Source of the DNA: G965227875 sp965227875
GTDB lineage: Bacteria; Pseudomonadota; Alphaproteobacteria; Rhizobiales; JAJFHC01
Length of the DNA: 64,000 bases
NCBI GenBank assembly: GCA_965227875.1
Contig: OZ245783.1
Location: 3,968,001 to 4,032,000, forward strand
Reading direction: 5' to 3'
This document shows, one piece after another, positions 15,871 through 24,136 of this stretch. The position numbers were made by a program, and so were the translations under genes. Below the pieces are notes generated by a model. That model was given only the letters and a program-made list of their open reading frames with translations, was not told where the DNA came from and searched no databases. Position 1 is the stretch's first letter. Each line of letters opens with the position of its first letter.

Positions 15871-17160
15871 ATGATGCAGAGCCACCGGGATGTTTCGGGC
15901 ACCTTCAGGTCGACGGCAATGCTTCTGCTGTGCGCCGGTCTCGTCATCACGGGAACGTCGCTTTTCCAGACCCTGCTGCCCCTGCGTGCCGATCTGGAAA
16001 ACTTCTCCACGATTCTCATCGGCTTCCTGGGAACGGCCTATTTCGGCGGTTTCGTCCTCGGGTGCCTGATCGGCCCGAGACTGATCGCGGCAGTGGGGCA
16101 CATTCGCTGCTTCGCCGGCGTGTCGGCGCTGTTCGCGGCGGTGGCCCTTCTGTTCCCCATGTGGATCGACCCGGTGGTCTGGTCGGTCCTTCGGGTCCTG
16201 ACCGGCATCTGCCTCGCGGTTCTCTATATGGTGGTCGAGAGCTGGCTCAACGACCAGGCGGACAATGCCTACCGGGGCCAGGTCCTGTCGATCTACATCA
16301 TTGTCGGCAACCTGGCGACGATGGCGGGACAGCTGACCGTGAACCTCGACGAGACGGTCTCCACCGTCCTGTTCTCCGCCACCGCGATCTTCCTGTGTTT
16401 CTCCGTGGTGCCGCTTTCGCTGACGCCCACCACCAGCCCGAGACCTGTGCCGTCCGCCTCGATCAATCTGCTGGAACTCTGGCGCATCTCGCCGGCGGGC
16501 GCGGTCGGCTGCTTTCTCGTCGGCATCACGGAAGGGGCGTTCTGGTCGCTCGGCCCCGTGTTCGGCCAGGACAGGGGGATGGACGTGTCCCAGATCACCC
16601 TGTTCATGGCGACGTTCGTCCTCGGAGGCACGATCTCGCAGTGGCCGCTGGGCCGGTTGTCGGATTCGATAGACCGACGGCTGGTGATCGGCTTCGCGGC
16701 CGTGGGCACGATCGTCACCGGCCTGCTCATCGGCTTCTGGGACGGGCCCGCGTCCTGGACATTTCATTTCGTCGCGGCGTGTCACGGCGCGCTGATGATC
16801 CCGCTCTATGCGCTCTGCCTCGCCCATGCCAACGACGCCGCACCGAACGAACGGTTCGTCGAGGTCAGCAGCGGCCTGCTGCTTCTTTTTTCGATCGGAG
16901 CGATGGCGGGGCCGTCCGCGTCATCCATGGTCATGGCCAGTATAGGCGAGGGCGGCCTGTTCATTTTCCTGGCCGCGGTCCTGGGCGCGCTTGCCGCCTT
17001 CGTCTTCCTGCGCATGGTCTTGCGGGGCGAGGGGCTGCGCGGCGAGACGATGGACTTCGTGCCGGTGCCGAAAACGTCCTACTCCGTCTATTCGCTCGAG
17101 GAAGAGTGGCATGAGGATGATGTCGAGTCTGGCGAACCTGCCGCCGGTGACAAGGACTAG
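15871..17160 (+). CDS. MFS transporter (YcaD-like)
   Basis: 429 residues with about 12 spans and a 40-residue acidic cytoplasmic tail (SLEEEWHEDDVESGEPAAGDKD). RBS GAGAGGAGG sits 4 nt before a tandem ATGATG. The order of elements (VVESWLNDQADNAYRGQVLSIY in span 4-5, WPLGRLSDSIDRR between spans 8 and 9) matches the YcaD/UMF2-like MFS group often annotated as putative drug or metabolite permeases. Substrate unknown. It is divergent from the sodium channel. Its stop codon shares the palindrome CTAG (17157-17160) with the stop of the convergent RidA gene. Confidence 0.87.
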   Translation: MMQSHRDVSGTFRSTAMLLLCAGLVITGTSLFQTLLPLRADLENFSTILIGFLGTAYFGGFVLGCLIGPRLIAAVGHIRCFAGVSALFAAVALLFPMWIDPVVWSVLRVLTGICLAVLYMVVESWLNDQADNAYRGQVLSIYIIVGNLATMAGQLTVNLDETVSTVLFSATAIFLCFSVVPLSLTPTTSPRPVPSASINLLELWRISPAGAVGCFLVGITEGAFWSLGPVFGQDRGMDVSQITLFMATFVLGGTISQWPLGRLSDSIDRRLVIGFAAVGTIVTGLLIGFWDGPASWTFHFVAACHGALMIPLYALCLAHANDAAPNERFVEVSSGLLLLFSIGAMAGPSASSMVMASIGEGGLFIFLAAVLGALAAFVFLRMVLRGEGLRGETMDFVPVPKTSYSVYSLEEEWHEDDVESGEPAAGDKD

Positions 17161-17549
17161 AGGCCGGATCCGCGCCGCGGGGGCGTTTCGGCGACCGCAT
17201 CGACCTGGACGAGGCTCCCGCATGGCAACTCGCTGGCGCCGATGACAGTGAGAGCCGGCCCCGGGTGCGCGAAGATCTCCCGGTACGAACGCTCGAACGC
17301 GGGGAGGTTTTCCAGGGAGGTCAAGTAGACCGTCAGCTTCACCACGTCGTCAGTCCCCAGACCCGCGCGAACGAGGGCGTCGACGAGGTTTGACAGGCAG
17401 ACCGGGCCCTGTTCTTCCATGGTGCCGGAGGCGACCGTTTGTCCCGATCGGCGGTCAACGCTGTCACATGCGGCCAGGAAGACGAGATTGCCGGCCCGTC
17501 TCGCAATGACCGGATTGTCGCGTTGCGGATCGATCACATGGTCCGACAT
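17157..17549 (-). CDS. RidA/YjgF-family protein
   Basis: 130 residues from ATG 17549, chosen over an upstream in-frame start at 17582 because AAGGAG lies about 8 nt before it. The fold is visible as VIARRAGNLVFLAACDS, then QGPVCLSNLVDALVRAGLGTDDVVKLTVYLTS and PALTVIGASELPCGSLVQVDAVAE. The conserved arginine that binds the carboxylate of 2-aminoacrylate in true RidA (usually in PARxxV) is replaced here by GPALTVIG, so this is more likely one of the Rid subfamilies without proven imine deaminase activity. Convergent with the MFS gene. Confidence 0.85.
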   Translation of the reverse strand: MSDHVIDPQRDNPVIARRAGNLVFLAACDSVDRRSGQTVASGTMEEQGPVCLSNLVDALVRAGLGTDDVVKLTVYLTSLENLPAFERSYREIFAHPGPALTVIGASELPCGSLVQVDAVAETPPRRGSGL

Positions 17550-17689
17550 GGTGTTTCTCCTTGATCGAGCTCTTGGCAGCACTCACGCGTGTGTGCTGCT
17601 AACGCATTGAAAACGTACAGTTTATTGTTGTCATCGAACTTCAAAGCGGACATCCTGTAAGTGGTCCAAACACTGCTCGGAGGATGAAC

Positions 17690-17959
17690 ATGCAGTCACG
17701 GGAAATGGAGATGCAGTTAAACGGATACGGACTGACAACGGCCCATATTCTTTATCACATGCCCGATTTTCCGACATTCCTGCAGACTTACGTCTGGCAA
17801 GACTACGATCTGGCGCCGGAGTTCCCGGAAATGAAGCGCTTCATCGACTTCTGGCAGAGCGAACTCGATGGCAGGCTCCACTCGGTCCAGTTCGCCCACA
17901 AGCGGCTCATCGGTCCCGGTGAATGGCAACGTGTGGACGGTCAGTACATGATCAACTGA
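17690..17959 (+). CDS. usg: Usg family protein
   Basis: 89 residues. Of two close ATGs (17684, 17690) the second is 6 nt from CGGAGG and preferred. The core LTTAHILYHMPDFPTFLQ, then VWQDYDLAPEFPEMKRFIDFW and LDGRLHSVQFAHKRLI, is the signature of Usg, a small alphaproteobacterial protein first named from its position by tryptophan-biosynthesis genes; its function is unknown. Here it is not next to trp genes but stands alone between the RidA gene (divergent) and the aldehyde dehydrogenase operon. Probably cytoplasmic. Confidence 0.88.
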   Translation: MQSREMEMQLNGYGLTTAHILYHMPDFPTFLQTYVWQDYDLAPEFPEMKRFIDFWQSELDGRLHSVQFAHKRLIGPGEWQRVDGQYMIN

Positions 17960-17969
17960 CACCCGACTG

Positions 17970-17998
17970 CCGGCCCTGTCCGCTACCGGGCGGGCCGG
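17970..17998 (+). terminator. possible terminator hairpin after usg
   Basis: CCGGCCC (17970-17976) pairs with GGGCCGG (17992-17998); an inner GTCCG/CGGGC stem closes a CTAC tetraloop with one bulged T. It lies 11 bp past the usg stop. No T-run follows, so efficiency is uncertain. Confidence 0.4.
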
Positions 17999-18040
17999 TG
18001 TTCCGGTCCGCAAAATCCGGATTTGACCTTTTTGCCCAAA

Positions 18041-18081
18041 CTCGGCTTAAGTGTGGCTCCGAATTAACCAGCCACACCGAG
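18041..18081. repeat. long dyad in the leader of the aldehyde dehydrogenase operon
   Basis: Perfect 8-bp arms GTGTGGCT (18051-18058) and AGCCACAC (18070-18077) around an 11-nt AT-rich loop, extended by CTCG/CGAG outer arms with a bulge. It ends 75 bp before the ATG of the dehydrogenase. It could be a regulator's operator or an mRNA leader hairpin; there is no T-run after it, so it is not a standard terminator. Confidence 0.5.
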
Positions 18082-18155
18082 TCTGACCCTTGCCGACTGC
18101 AAGACCGCAGTTGCAACGGGACATGCCGGATAAGGCGCACAAAGGACCATTTTCT

Positions 18156-19592
18156 ATGCAATACGAAAAACTCGAACTCCTGATCGCGGGCGAATGGACG
18201 CAAGGCACGTCCGGCAAGACCGAACCGGTGATCAACCCGGCCACCGAGGAAGTGCTCGGTCAACTTCCGCACGCGAGCCCCGCAGACCTCGACCGCGCGA
18301 TCGAGGCTTCGCGTGAAGGTTTCAAGGTCTGGAGTTCGATGACGGCCGTCGCCCGCCAGGAAATCATGGAGCGTGCGGCCCGGCTCATGGAAGAGCGCAA
18401 GCAGGACATGGCGCGCAACCTGACCATGGAAATGGGCAAGCCGGTCGGCGAAGCGGCGATGGAACTCGATTTCGTCATCGGCGCGACGCGCTGGTACGCG
18501 GAAGAAGGCAAACGCGCCTATGGCCGCCTGGTGCCGCCGCGGTTTCCCGGTGCCCGCCAGATGGTCATGAAGGAGCCGGTGGGACCGAGTTCCGCATTCG
18601 TGGCCTGGAATTTCCCCGGCGTGAACGTCATCCGCAAGGTCGCCGGCGCGCTTGGCGCGGGCTGTTCGATCGTGATCAAGGCGAGCGAGGAAACGCCCGG
18701 CACTTGCATCGCGATCGCGCGCTGCTTCATGGACGCGGGCGTGCCCGCGGGCGTCATCAACGTCGTCTTCGGCGTGCCGGACGAAGTCGCTCGTCACGTG
18801 CTGGCGTCTCCGGTCATCCGCAAGCTGTCCTTCACCGGCAGCACGACCATCGGCAAGCATCTGCAGAAACTGGCGGCAGACACCCTCAAGCGCTGCACGA
18901 TGGAACTTGGCGGGCAGGCGCCCTTCATGGTGTTCGACGACGCCGATGTCGATGCCGCCGCGACGATGGCCGCCGCGGGCAAGTTCCGCAACGCCGGCCA
19001 GGTCTGCATTTCTCCCTCCCGCTTCTACGTCCAGGAGAGCCTGTTCGACCGCTTCGCCGACGCGTTCGCGGAAAAGGCGGCAGCCGTCAAGGTCGGTAAC
19101 GGCCTGGAAGATGGTGTCGCCATGGGCCCGCTGATCGCCGAACGCCGGATCGAGTGGATGGAAAAGCTGGTCGCGGACGCCAAGGACCGCGGCGGCGAAG
19201 TGATGACCGGCGGCGAGCGTATGGGCAACCAGGGCTATTTCTATGCGCCGACGGTGATCAAGAACGTGCCGGAAGACGCGCTCATCATGAACGAGGAGCC
19301 GTTCGGTCCGATTGCACCCGTCAGTTCTTTCAAGGACCTCGATGACGTTCTGGAGCGCGCCAACAAGGTCGAGGTCGGTCTGGCGGCCTATGCGTTCACC
19401 ACCAACGGACAGCGCGCCGCGGAAATCGGAAGCCGCATCGACACCGGCCTGCTCGGCGTGAACCACCTCGGTGTTTCGACGCCGGAGACGCCCTTCGGCG
19501 GCGTCAACGAGAGCGGATACGGATCCGAAGGCGGCATCGAAGGCCTCGAGGCCTTCCTTCGGACCAAGTTCGTGACCGAAATGGGCGTGTGA
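18156..19592 (+). CDS. NAD(P)-dependent aldehyde dehydrogenase (GabD-like)
   Basis: 478 residues from ATG 18156 (AAGGA 9 nt upstream; the upstream TTG and ATG starts are not supported and would extend beyond the usual ALDH N-terminus, YEKLELLIAGEW). The general base Glu250 (CTMELGGQAP) and nucleophile Cys284 (NAGQVCISPSRF) are present, as are AWNFPGVNVIRKVAGALGAG, FTGSTTIGKHL and NEEPFGPIAPVSSF. The pattern best resembles succinate-semialdehyde dehydrogenases acting on small semialdehydes. It is the first gene of a two-gene operon; its last bases overlap the following SDR gene (GTGA). Natural aldehyde unknown. Confidence 0.9.
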   Translation: MQYEKLELLIAGEWTQGTSGKTEPVINPATEEVLGQLPHASPADLDRAIEASREGFKVWSSMTAVARQEIMERAARLMEERKQDMARNLTMEMGKPVGEAAMELDFVIGATRWYAEEGKRAYGRLVPPRFPGARQMVMKEPVGPSSAFVAWNFPGVNVIRKVAGALGAGCSIVIKASEETPGTCIAIARCFMDAGVPAGVINVVFGVPDEVARHVLASPVIRKLSFTGSTTIGKHLQKLAADTLKRCTMELGGQAPFMVFDDADVDAAATMAAAGKFRNAGQVCISPSRFYVQESLFDRFADAFAEKAAAVKVGNGLEDGVAMGPLIAERRIEWMEKLVADAKDRGGEVMTGGERMGNQGYFYAPTVIKNVPEDALIMNEEPFGPIAPVSSFKDLDDVLERANKVEVGLAAYAFTTNGQRAAEIGSRIDTGLLGVNHLGVSTPETPFGGVNESGYGSEGGIEGLEAFLRTKFVTEMGV

Positions 19593-20392
19593 CGACGACC
19601 GCTCATATGACGACTTACGGTCTCGCCGGGCGCACGGCTTTCGTGTCCGGCGGGACCAGCGGCATCAATCTCGAAATCGCGTTGCGGCTGGCGGCGGAAG
19701 GCATGAATGTCTCCGTTTTCAGCCGCACGAGAGAGAAGGTCGATGCCGCGGTTGCCGCCATCGAGGCTTCCGGCGCGAGGGCGTGCGGCACCTGCGGCGA
19801 CGTGCGGGACTACGACGCCGTCGACGAGGCCATCCGGGCAACGGCGGAGGCCTTCGGGCCGATCGACACCGTCATTGCCGGGGCGGCGGGAAACTTTCTT
19901 TGCCCCGCCGAGGAACTGAGCCCGAACGGGTTCAAGGCGGTGGTCGACATAGACCTGCTGGGCACCTTCTACACGGCGCGCGCATCGTTCGAGTTCCTGA
20001 GGAAACCGGGAAGCAGCATCATTGCGATTTCCGCCGGCCAGTCGCTCACACCGCTTCCCGACCAGATCCACGCCAACGCTGCCAAGGCGGGCGTCAACAT
20101 GACGATCAAGACCCTCGCGGCGGAATGGGGTGTCCACGGCATCCGGGCGAATGTCGTCATACCGGGACCGATCGAGGATACGGAGGGCATGCGCCGGCTT
20201 GCGCCGGACGATGCCGCCCGCCAACACATAACGTCGGCTATTCCCCTGCGCCGGTACGGTCGCAAGGAGGAAGTGGCCGATCTCGTCGCATATCTGGCTT
20301 CCGACAATGCGGCATACATCACTGGTGCGGTCGTCACCTGCGATGGCGGTGCCGCGCTGACCCGCGGCAGGCTGTCTCCGGTCCGGAAGTGA
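19589..20392 (+). CDS. SDR oxidoreductase, 2,4-dienoyl-CoA-reductase-like
   Basis: 267 residues from the GTG that overlaps the dehydrogenase stop by 4 bp (an ATG at 19607 is an alternative). The nucleotide loop is FVSGGTSGINLEIALRLA, with the last Gly of GxxxGxG replaced by Asn. AGNFLCPAEELSPNGFKAVVDIDLLGTF and NAAKAGVNMTIKTLAAEWG are those of the dienoyl-CoA reductase branch, which lacks the usual active-site Tyr but keeps the Lys (AAKAGV). It ends with ITGAVVTCDGGAAL. The product could reduce an unsaturated CoA or keto group produced in the same pathway as the aldehyde dehydrogenase acts on. Substrate not inferable. Confidence 0.83.
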   Translation: MTTTAHMTTYGLAGRTAFVSGGTSGINLEIALRLAAEGMNVSVFSRTREKVDAAVAAIEASGARACGTCGDVRDYDAVDEAIRATAEAFGPIDTVIAGAAGNFLCPAEELSPNGFKAVVDIDLLGTFYTARASFEFLRKPGSSIIAISAGQSLTPLPDQIHANAAKAGVNMTIKTLAAEWGVHGIRANVVIPGPIEDTEGMRRLAPDDAARQHITSAIPLRRYGRKEEVADLVAYLASDNAAYITGAVVTCDGGAALTRGRLSPVRK

Positions 20393-20794
20393 CGCCGGCC
20401 GCCGACGCCCCGGAACCGGTTTTCACCCGGATTTCTTAACTCCTATTTCATCTTCCCCGCCCTTAATGGAGACAGGGGAGATTAGGCACGATGGCTTGCC
20501 CGAACACCCTTTGCCTAGCCGGCGGGGGCGGCAGGGCGTCTCGCGGTTCATTGCATCCGGTCCGGTGTCTGACGGGTCTGTTGCCGAAGCCGACTGGCTG
20601 TCATGCTGTAATATCCCCAGTGTGAAAATCGTTGTCGGATGCGGCAAAAAAGACCGGTTGCCTTCGGTACACTGTACGCTGTCGTCCGAAGCGGCGACAT
20701 AAATTGGGCATAACGTTTTTATGATTGCCATTTGGTCTTGACTGTGCTCCGAAACTATTTGAACGTGCGCGCGATTCAACCGGGGATTACAAAC
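20393..20794. other. 402-bp intergenic region
   Basis: No convincing gene. Open frames in it (for example plus 20466-20702) lack an RBS and use codons unlike the neighbours. The right third is AT-richer and must hold the promoter of the EamA gene; a CGGGGA RBS precedes its ATG at 20795. No hairpin-plus-T-run terminator was found after the SDR gene. Confidence 0.5.
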
Positions 20795-21739
20795 ATGGCG
20801 AGCACCGACGTCTCTGAAAAGGCAGTCGAAAGCCAGAACAACTCGGTAAAATGGCACAAGCTGTCCATCTTTTTGATGGTTGCAAGCTCTGTTCTTATCA
20901 GCTTCAGCGGTGTAGCGGTCCGAAACATCGAAACCACTGACGTCTGGCAGATATCTTTCTACAGATCACTGGCATTTTCCTTCGTTATCGGCCTGCTCGT
21001 GTACAAGGCCGAAGGCGACCTCGTCACGAAGTTCAGGCGCATCGGCTGGAGCGGCCTGCTCGGGGGCGCGATCGTTGCCCTGGCAGGCTTCACCTATGTT
21101 CTCGCGCTGAACAACACCACGGTGGCGAACACGCTCTTCATCTTGAGCGCGATACCTTTCATCACCGCCGCTCTCGCCTGGGTTGTTCTGAGGGAACACA
21201 TTCAGACCAGCATGCTGGTCGCCATGATCGTGGCGTCGGGCGGCATGTACCTCATGCTCGCGGACGGTTTTGCCGTCGGTTCCACATTCGGAAACTCGAT
21301 GGCGATCGTCACCGCTTTGTGCTTCGCCGCGTTCGCGGTGATCGCGCGGCGGAACAGGTCGGTCGACATGCTTCCCGCGCTTTTCGTGGCCGGCGTCCTG
21401 CTGGTTGTTGCAGCGGTCATCATGCGGCCGGGCGATCTGGCGATATCCGCCAAGGACATACTGCTCTGCCTCGTCTGGGGCGCCGGTCTCACCGGCGTGG
21501 CAAACTGGTTCTTCATCATCGCCTCGCGCTACCTGGTCGCCGCGGAACTCACCCTGTTCATGCTGCTCGAGTTCGCCCTCGGTCCGATCTGGGTATGGCT
21601 CTTCGTGGGCGAGGTGCCGACCTACCTGACGATCCTGGGCGGCACGGTGGTCATCTCATCGGTCGCGGCGCGTGCGCTATACGAGCTTTCCCGGTCCGCT
21701 TCCCGCAATGGCAGCCGCCGTCTGCCGGGCCCGCCGTGA
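20795..21739 (+). CDS. EamA/DMT-family exporter
   Basis: 314 residues from ATG 20795 (RBS CGGGGA; an upstream start at 20732 adds 21 residues with no RBS). Ten membrane spans in two EamA repeats: the first about residues 24-155, the second about 165-295, each ending in a hydrophobic helix with a Gly-rich face (LGGAIVALAGFTYVLALNNT; LEFALGPIWVWLFVGEVPT). The family includes exporters of amino acids and small metabolites, or nucleotide-sugar-type carriers. The N-terminal 25 residues are polar and cytoplasmic. It is monocistronic; the next gene starts 86 bp later. Confidence 0.88.
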   Translation: MASTDVSEKAVESQNNSVKWHKLSIFLMVASSVLISFSGVAVRNIETTDVWQISFYRSLAFSFVIGLLVYKAEGDLVTKFRRIGWSGLLGGAIVALAGFTYVLALNNTTVANTLFILSAIPFITAALAWVVLREHIQTSMLVAMIVASGGMYLMLADGFAVGSTFGNSMAIVTALCFAAFAVIARRNRSVDMLPALFVAGVLLVVAAVIMRPGDLAISAKDILLCLVWGAGLTGVANWFFIIASRYLVAAELTLFMLLEFALGPIWVWLFVGEVPTYLTILGGTVVISSVAARALYELSRSASRNGSRRLPGPP

Positions 21740-21825
21740 TCCGCCGACCGGTTCCTTGACGGACAGGCGTCCGGAGGACTAGCGTTTCGCCGGACGGTGT
21801 AACGGAACCCCGGAGGAACGGTGCC

Positions 21826-22590
21826 ATGGTGATGGCCGCAAGCTTTGAGACGGAGCAGGCTCTTTCAGCGGAACAGTGGAATGCGCGCGTCGACCTGGCG
21901 GCTCTTCACAGGCTCTACGTGAAGTTCGGCTGGACCGATCTCATCTACACCCATATCTCCTCGCGGGTGCCCGGCGAGCCGCAACATTTCTACATCAAGC
22001 CCGATGGTCTCCTGTTCGGCGAGGTGACGGCCTCGAATCTCCTCAAGGTCGACTATCACGGCAATGTGCTCGAGGGCGACGACAAGCCCAATGAAGCCGG
22101 TCGGCTCATCCACCTGGCCATTCAGCAGGCGCGGCCGGACATCCAGGTCGCCGCACACACCCATTCCAGAGCAGGTGCCGCGGTTTCGGCGATGAAATGC
22201 GGTCTCATGCCCCTGTCGCAGCATTCCAACATGCTCTTGCCGACCGTGTGCTACCACGACTATCAGGACGTGACGAATGCCGAGGACGAATGCGAGATAC
22301 TGGCGCGGGATCTCGGCGACAAGTTCATCATGGTGATGCACAACCACGGGCTTCTCGCCTGCGGCCGCACCACGGCCGAAGCGTTCTACTATCTCTATTT
22401 CATGGAAATGGCCTGCAAGATCCAGGTCGATGTTCTTGCCTCGGGGCAGGAGCCGGTGATTCCGCCGGATCACGTCATCGACGGCCTTTACCAGACGTCA
22501 GGCGCGCCGACCGGTGAACCGATGGGCGTGCGGGTGTGGCCGGCCATGCTGCGCATGCTCGACGCCGAAGACAGCAGTTACAGGGACTGA
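21826..22590 (+). CDS. class II aldolase/adducin-family protein
   Basis: 254 residues; CGGAGGA lies 9 nt before ATG 21826. The fold's divalent-metal residues are visible in AAHTHSRAGAAVS (two His) and MVMHNHGLLACG (the second His pair), with the N-terminal LAALHRLYVKFGWTDLIYTHISSR and FYIKPDGLLFGEVTASNLL segments. L-fuculose-1-phosphate aldolases and many decarboxylase or aldolase relatives share this fold; the adducin-like group often lacks known substrates. The gene faces the choline-sulfatase gene tail to tail (7-bp gap). Confidence 0.86.
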   Translation: MVMAASFETEQALSAEQWNARVDLAALHRLYVKFGWTDLIYTHISSRVPGEPQHFYIKPDGLLFGEVTASNLLKVDYHGNVLEGDDKPNEAGRLIHLAIQQARPDIQVAAHTHSRAGAAVSAMKCGLMPLSQHSNMLLPTVCYHDYQDVTNAEDECEILARDLGDKFIMVMHNHGLLACGRTTAEAFYYLYFMEMACKIQVDVLASGQEPVIPPDHVIDGLYQTSGAPTGEPMGVRVWPAMLRMLDAEDSSYRD

Positions 22591-22597
22591 AGTCTGT

Positions 22598-24130
22598 TCA
22601 GTTATCCCGGTCCGCCGCCGCGACGTGGCGGAAAGCCCACTCGTTGTAGCCCTCCTGTCCGCGATACCAGGGCACCTTTTCGCCCGGCCGCTCGCCATAG
22701 TCCCATCCGGGCGACTGACCCTTGCGATGGGCGGATTCGACCAGCAGGCGCCTCTTCTGGCTGCGGATGACATCCTCGGTAAGTTTTTCGGCCGACCAGT
22801 CTTCCGACGTGACGCGTCTGAATATGGCGACCACCCTTTCCATTTCCGTCAGTCCGGCGATGTTGTTGAGTTCGTGCGGGTCGGCTTCCATGTCGAACAG
22901 CAGGTCGGGGTCGTGGCCGTTCCAGATGAACTTGTAGCGCCCGCGTCGCGTCATCAGCATGGGACCGGGCGTCATCTCGCCCAGGTACTCCGCCCGCGCC
23001 GGCCGCACCGTGGCAAGCTCGGGGTCGGCGAGGTAAGGGAGCAGGGAACCGCCGTCGAGTGCACCCGCGGGAGCCTCCCATTCGCCGCCCGAGGCCACGT
23101 CGGCGAGGGTTGGAACGATGTCGAGTAGCGTTGCCACGGTCCTGGCTCGGCACGGGCCGAACAGGAACGGGGCATGCAGGATCAGGGGGACGCGCATCGC
23201 CGGCTCGAAGAATGTCCGCTTGAACCACATTCCCCTTTCGCCAAGCATCTCGCCGTGGTCGGACGTGAAGACGATGAAGGTCGAGTCCCCGGCGCCCGTC
23301 TCCTCCAGGGCCGAGAGGAGTTCGCCCACCATGTCGTCCACGAAACTGATCGAACCGAAATAGGCGCGGCGGGCCCGGGCGATCCATTCGGCGGGGTAGT
23401 CCTTCCCGAACATACCGACAAGCTCGAGCAGCCGGCGCGAATGCGCGTCCGTCTCCGCTTCGCCAAGCCGTCCCACGGCGGGCGGGGGGACGTCCATTCC
23501 CTCGTAGCGGGCCCAGTGTTCCCCGAGGCAGAGAAAGGGGTCATGGGGATGCGTGAAGGATACCTGGAGAAAGAAGGGGCGGTCGTCGTCGCTGTCTCCG
23601 GCGAAACGGTGCAGGGCGCTTATCGCCTCGTTCTTGACCAGTGTGTCGTAGTCGATCTGCACCGTGCCCTCGCAGGGCCCGGATATGCGCAATGCGCGAT
23701 CGTCGTTGGGGTCGCTGCGGTCCGCGTCCGACCAGTCCGCCGACCAGCTGAAGTCCGACGGGTAGATGTCCGGCGTGAGCCTCTCCTCGAACCCGTGCAA
23801 CTGGTCCGGCCCGACAAAATGCATCTTCCCCGACAGGCAGGTCCGGTATCCGAGCTCCCGGAGATAATGGGCGTAGGTCGGAATGGATGAGGGAAACTCC
23901 GACCCGTTGTCGTAGGCGCCGATCCTGGACGGCAGCAGCCCGGAAGCCATGGAAAACCTGGAAGGCGCGCAAAGCGGATAGTTGCAGTAGGCCGTCTCGA
24001 ACAATGCTCCTTCCGCCGCAAGGCGGTCGATGTTCGGAGACTTGCAGTAGTCGTTGCCATAGGCCGGCAAGGCGAACGCGGAAAGCTGGTCGGTCTGTAT
24101 GAACAGTATGTTCGGACGGCCGCTCGACAC
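22598..24130 (-). CDS. betC: choline-sulfatase-type sulfatase
   Basis: 510 residues, the size of BetC. The metal-binding N-terminus (NILFIQTDQL, Asp14 and neighbours) is followed by the formylglycine motif CAPSR at 54-58, which needs maturation by an FGE or similar enzyme. FTSDHGEMLGERGMWFKRTFFEP carries further calcium and sulfate ligands. The C-terminal extension (DVIRSQKRRLLVESAHRKG) belongs to the choline-sulfatase C-terminal domain. BetC releases choline from choline-O-sulfate. No signal peptide, as in other cytoplasmic BetC proteins. It follows the PhyH gene with a 6-bp gap, forming an operon. bet transport and oxidation genes are not in the window, so substrate choice is inferred from family. 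Confidence 0.85.
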   Translation of the reverse strand: MSSGRPNILFIQTDQLSAFALPAYGNDYCKSPNIDRLAAEGALFETAYCNYPLCAPSRFSMASGLLPSRIGAYDNGSEFPSSIPTYAHYLRELGYRTCLSGKMHFVGPDQLHGFEERLTPDIYPSDFSWSADWSDADRSDPNDDRALRISGPCEGTVQIDYDTLVKNEAISALHRFAGDSDDDRPFFLQVSFTHPHDPFLCLGEHWARYEGMDVPPPAVGRLGEAETDAHSRRLLELVGMFGKDYPAEWIARARRAYFGSISFVDDMVGELLSALEETGAGDSTFIVFTSDHGEMLGERGMWFKRTFFEPAMRVPLILHAPFLFGPCRARTVATLLDIVPTLADVASGGEWEAPAGALDGGSLLPYLADPELATVRPARAEYLGEMTPGPMLMTRRGRYKFIWNGHDPDLLFDMEADPHELNNIAGLTEMERVVAIFRRVTSEDWSAEKLTEDVIRSQKRRLLVESAHRKGQSPGWDYGERPGEKVPWYRGQEGYNEWAFRHVAAADRDN

Positions 24131-24136
24131 CGTCCG

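Noticed and set aside
20466..20702. 78-residue plus frame in the intergenic region before the EamA gene
   Set aside because: No RBS, atypical codons, no hydrophobic or domain pattern.
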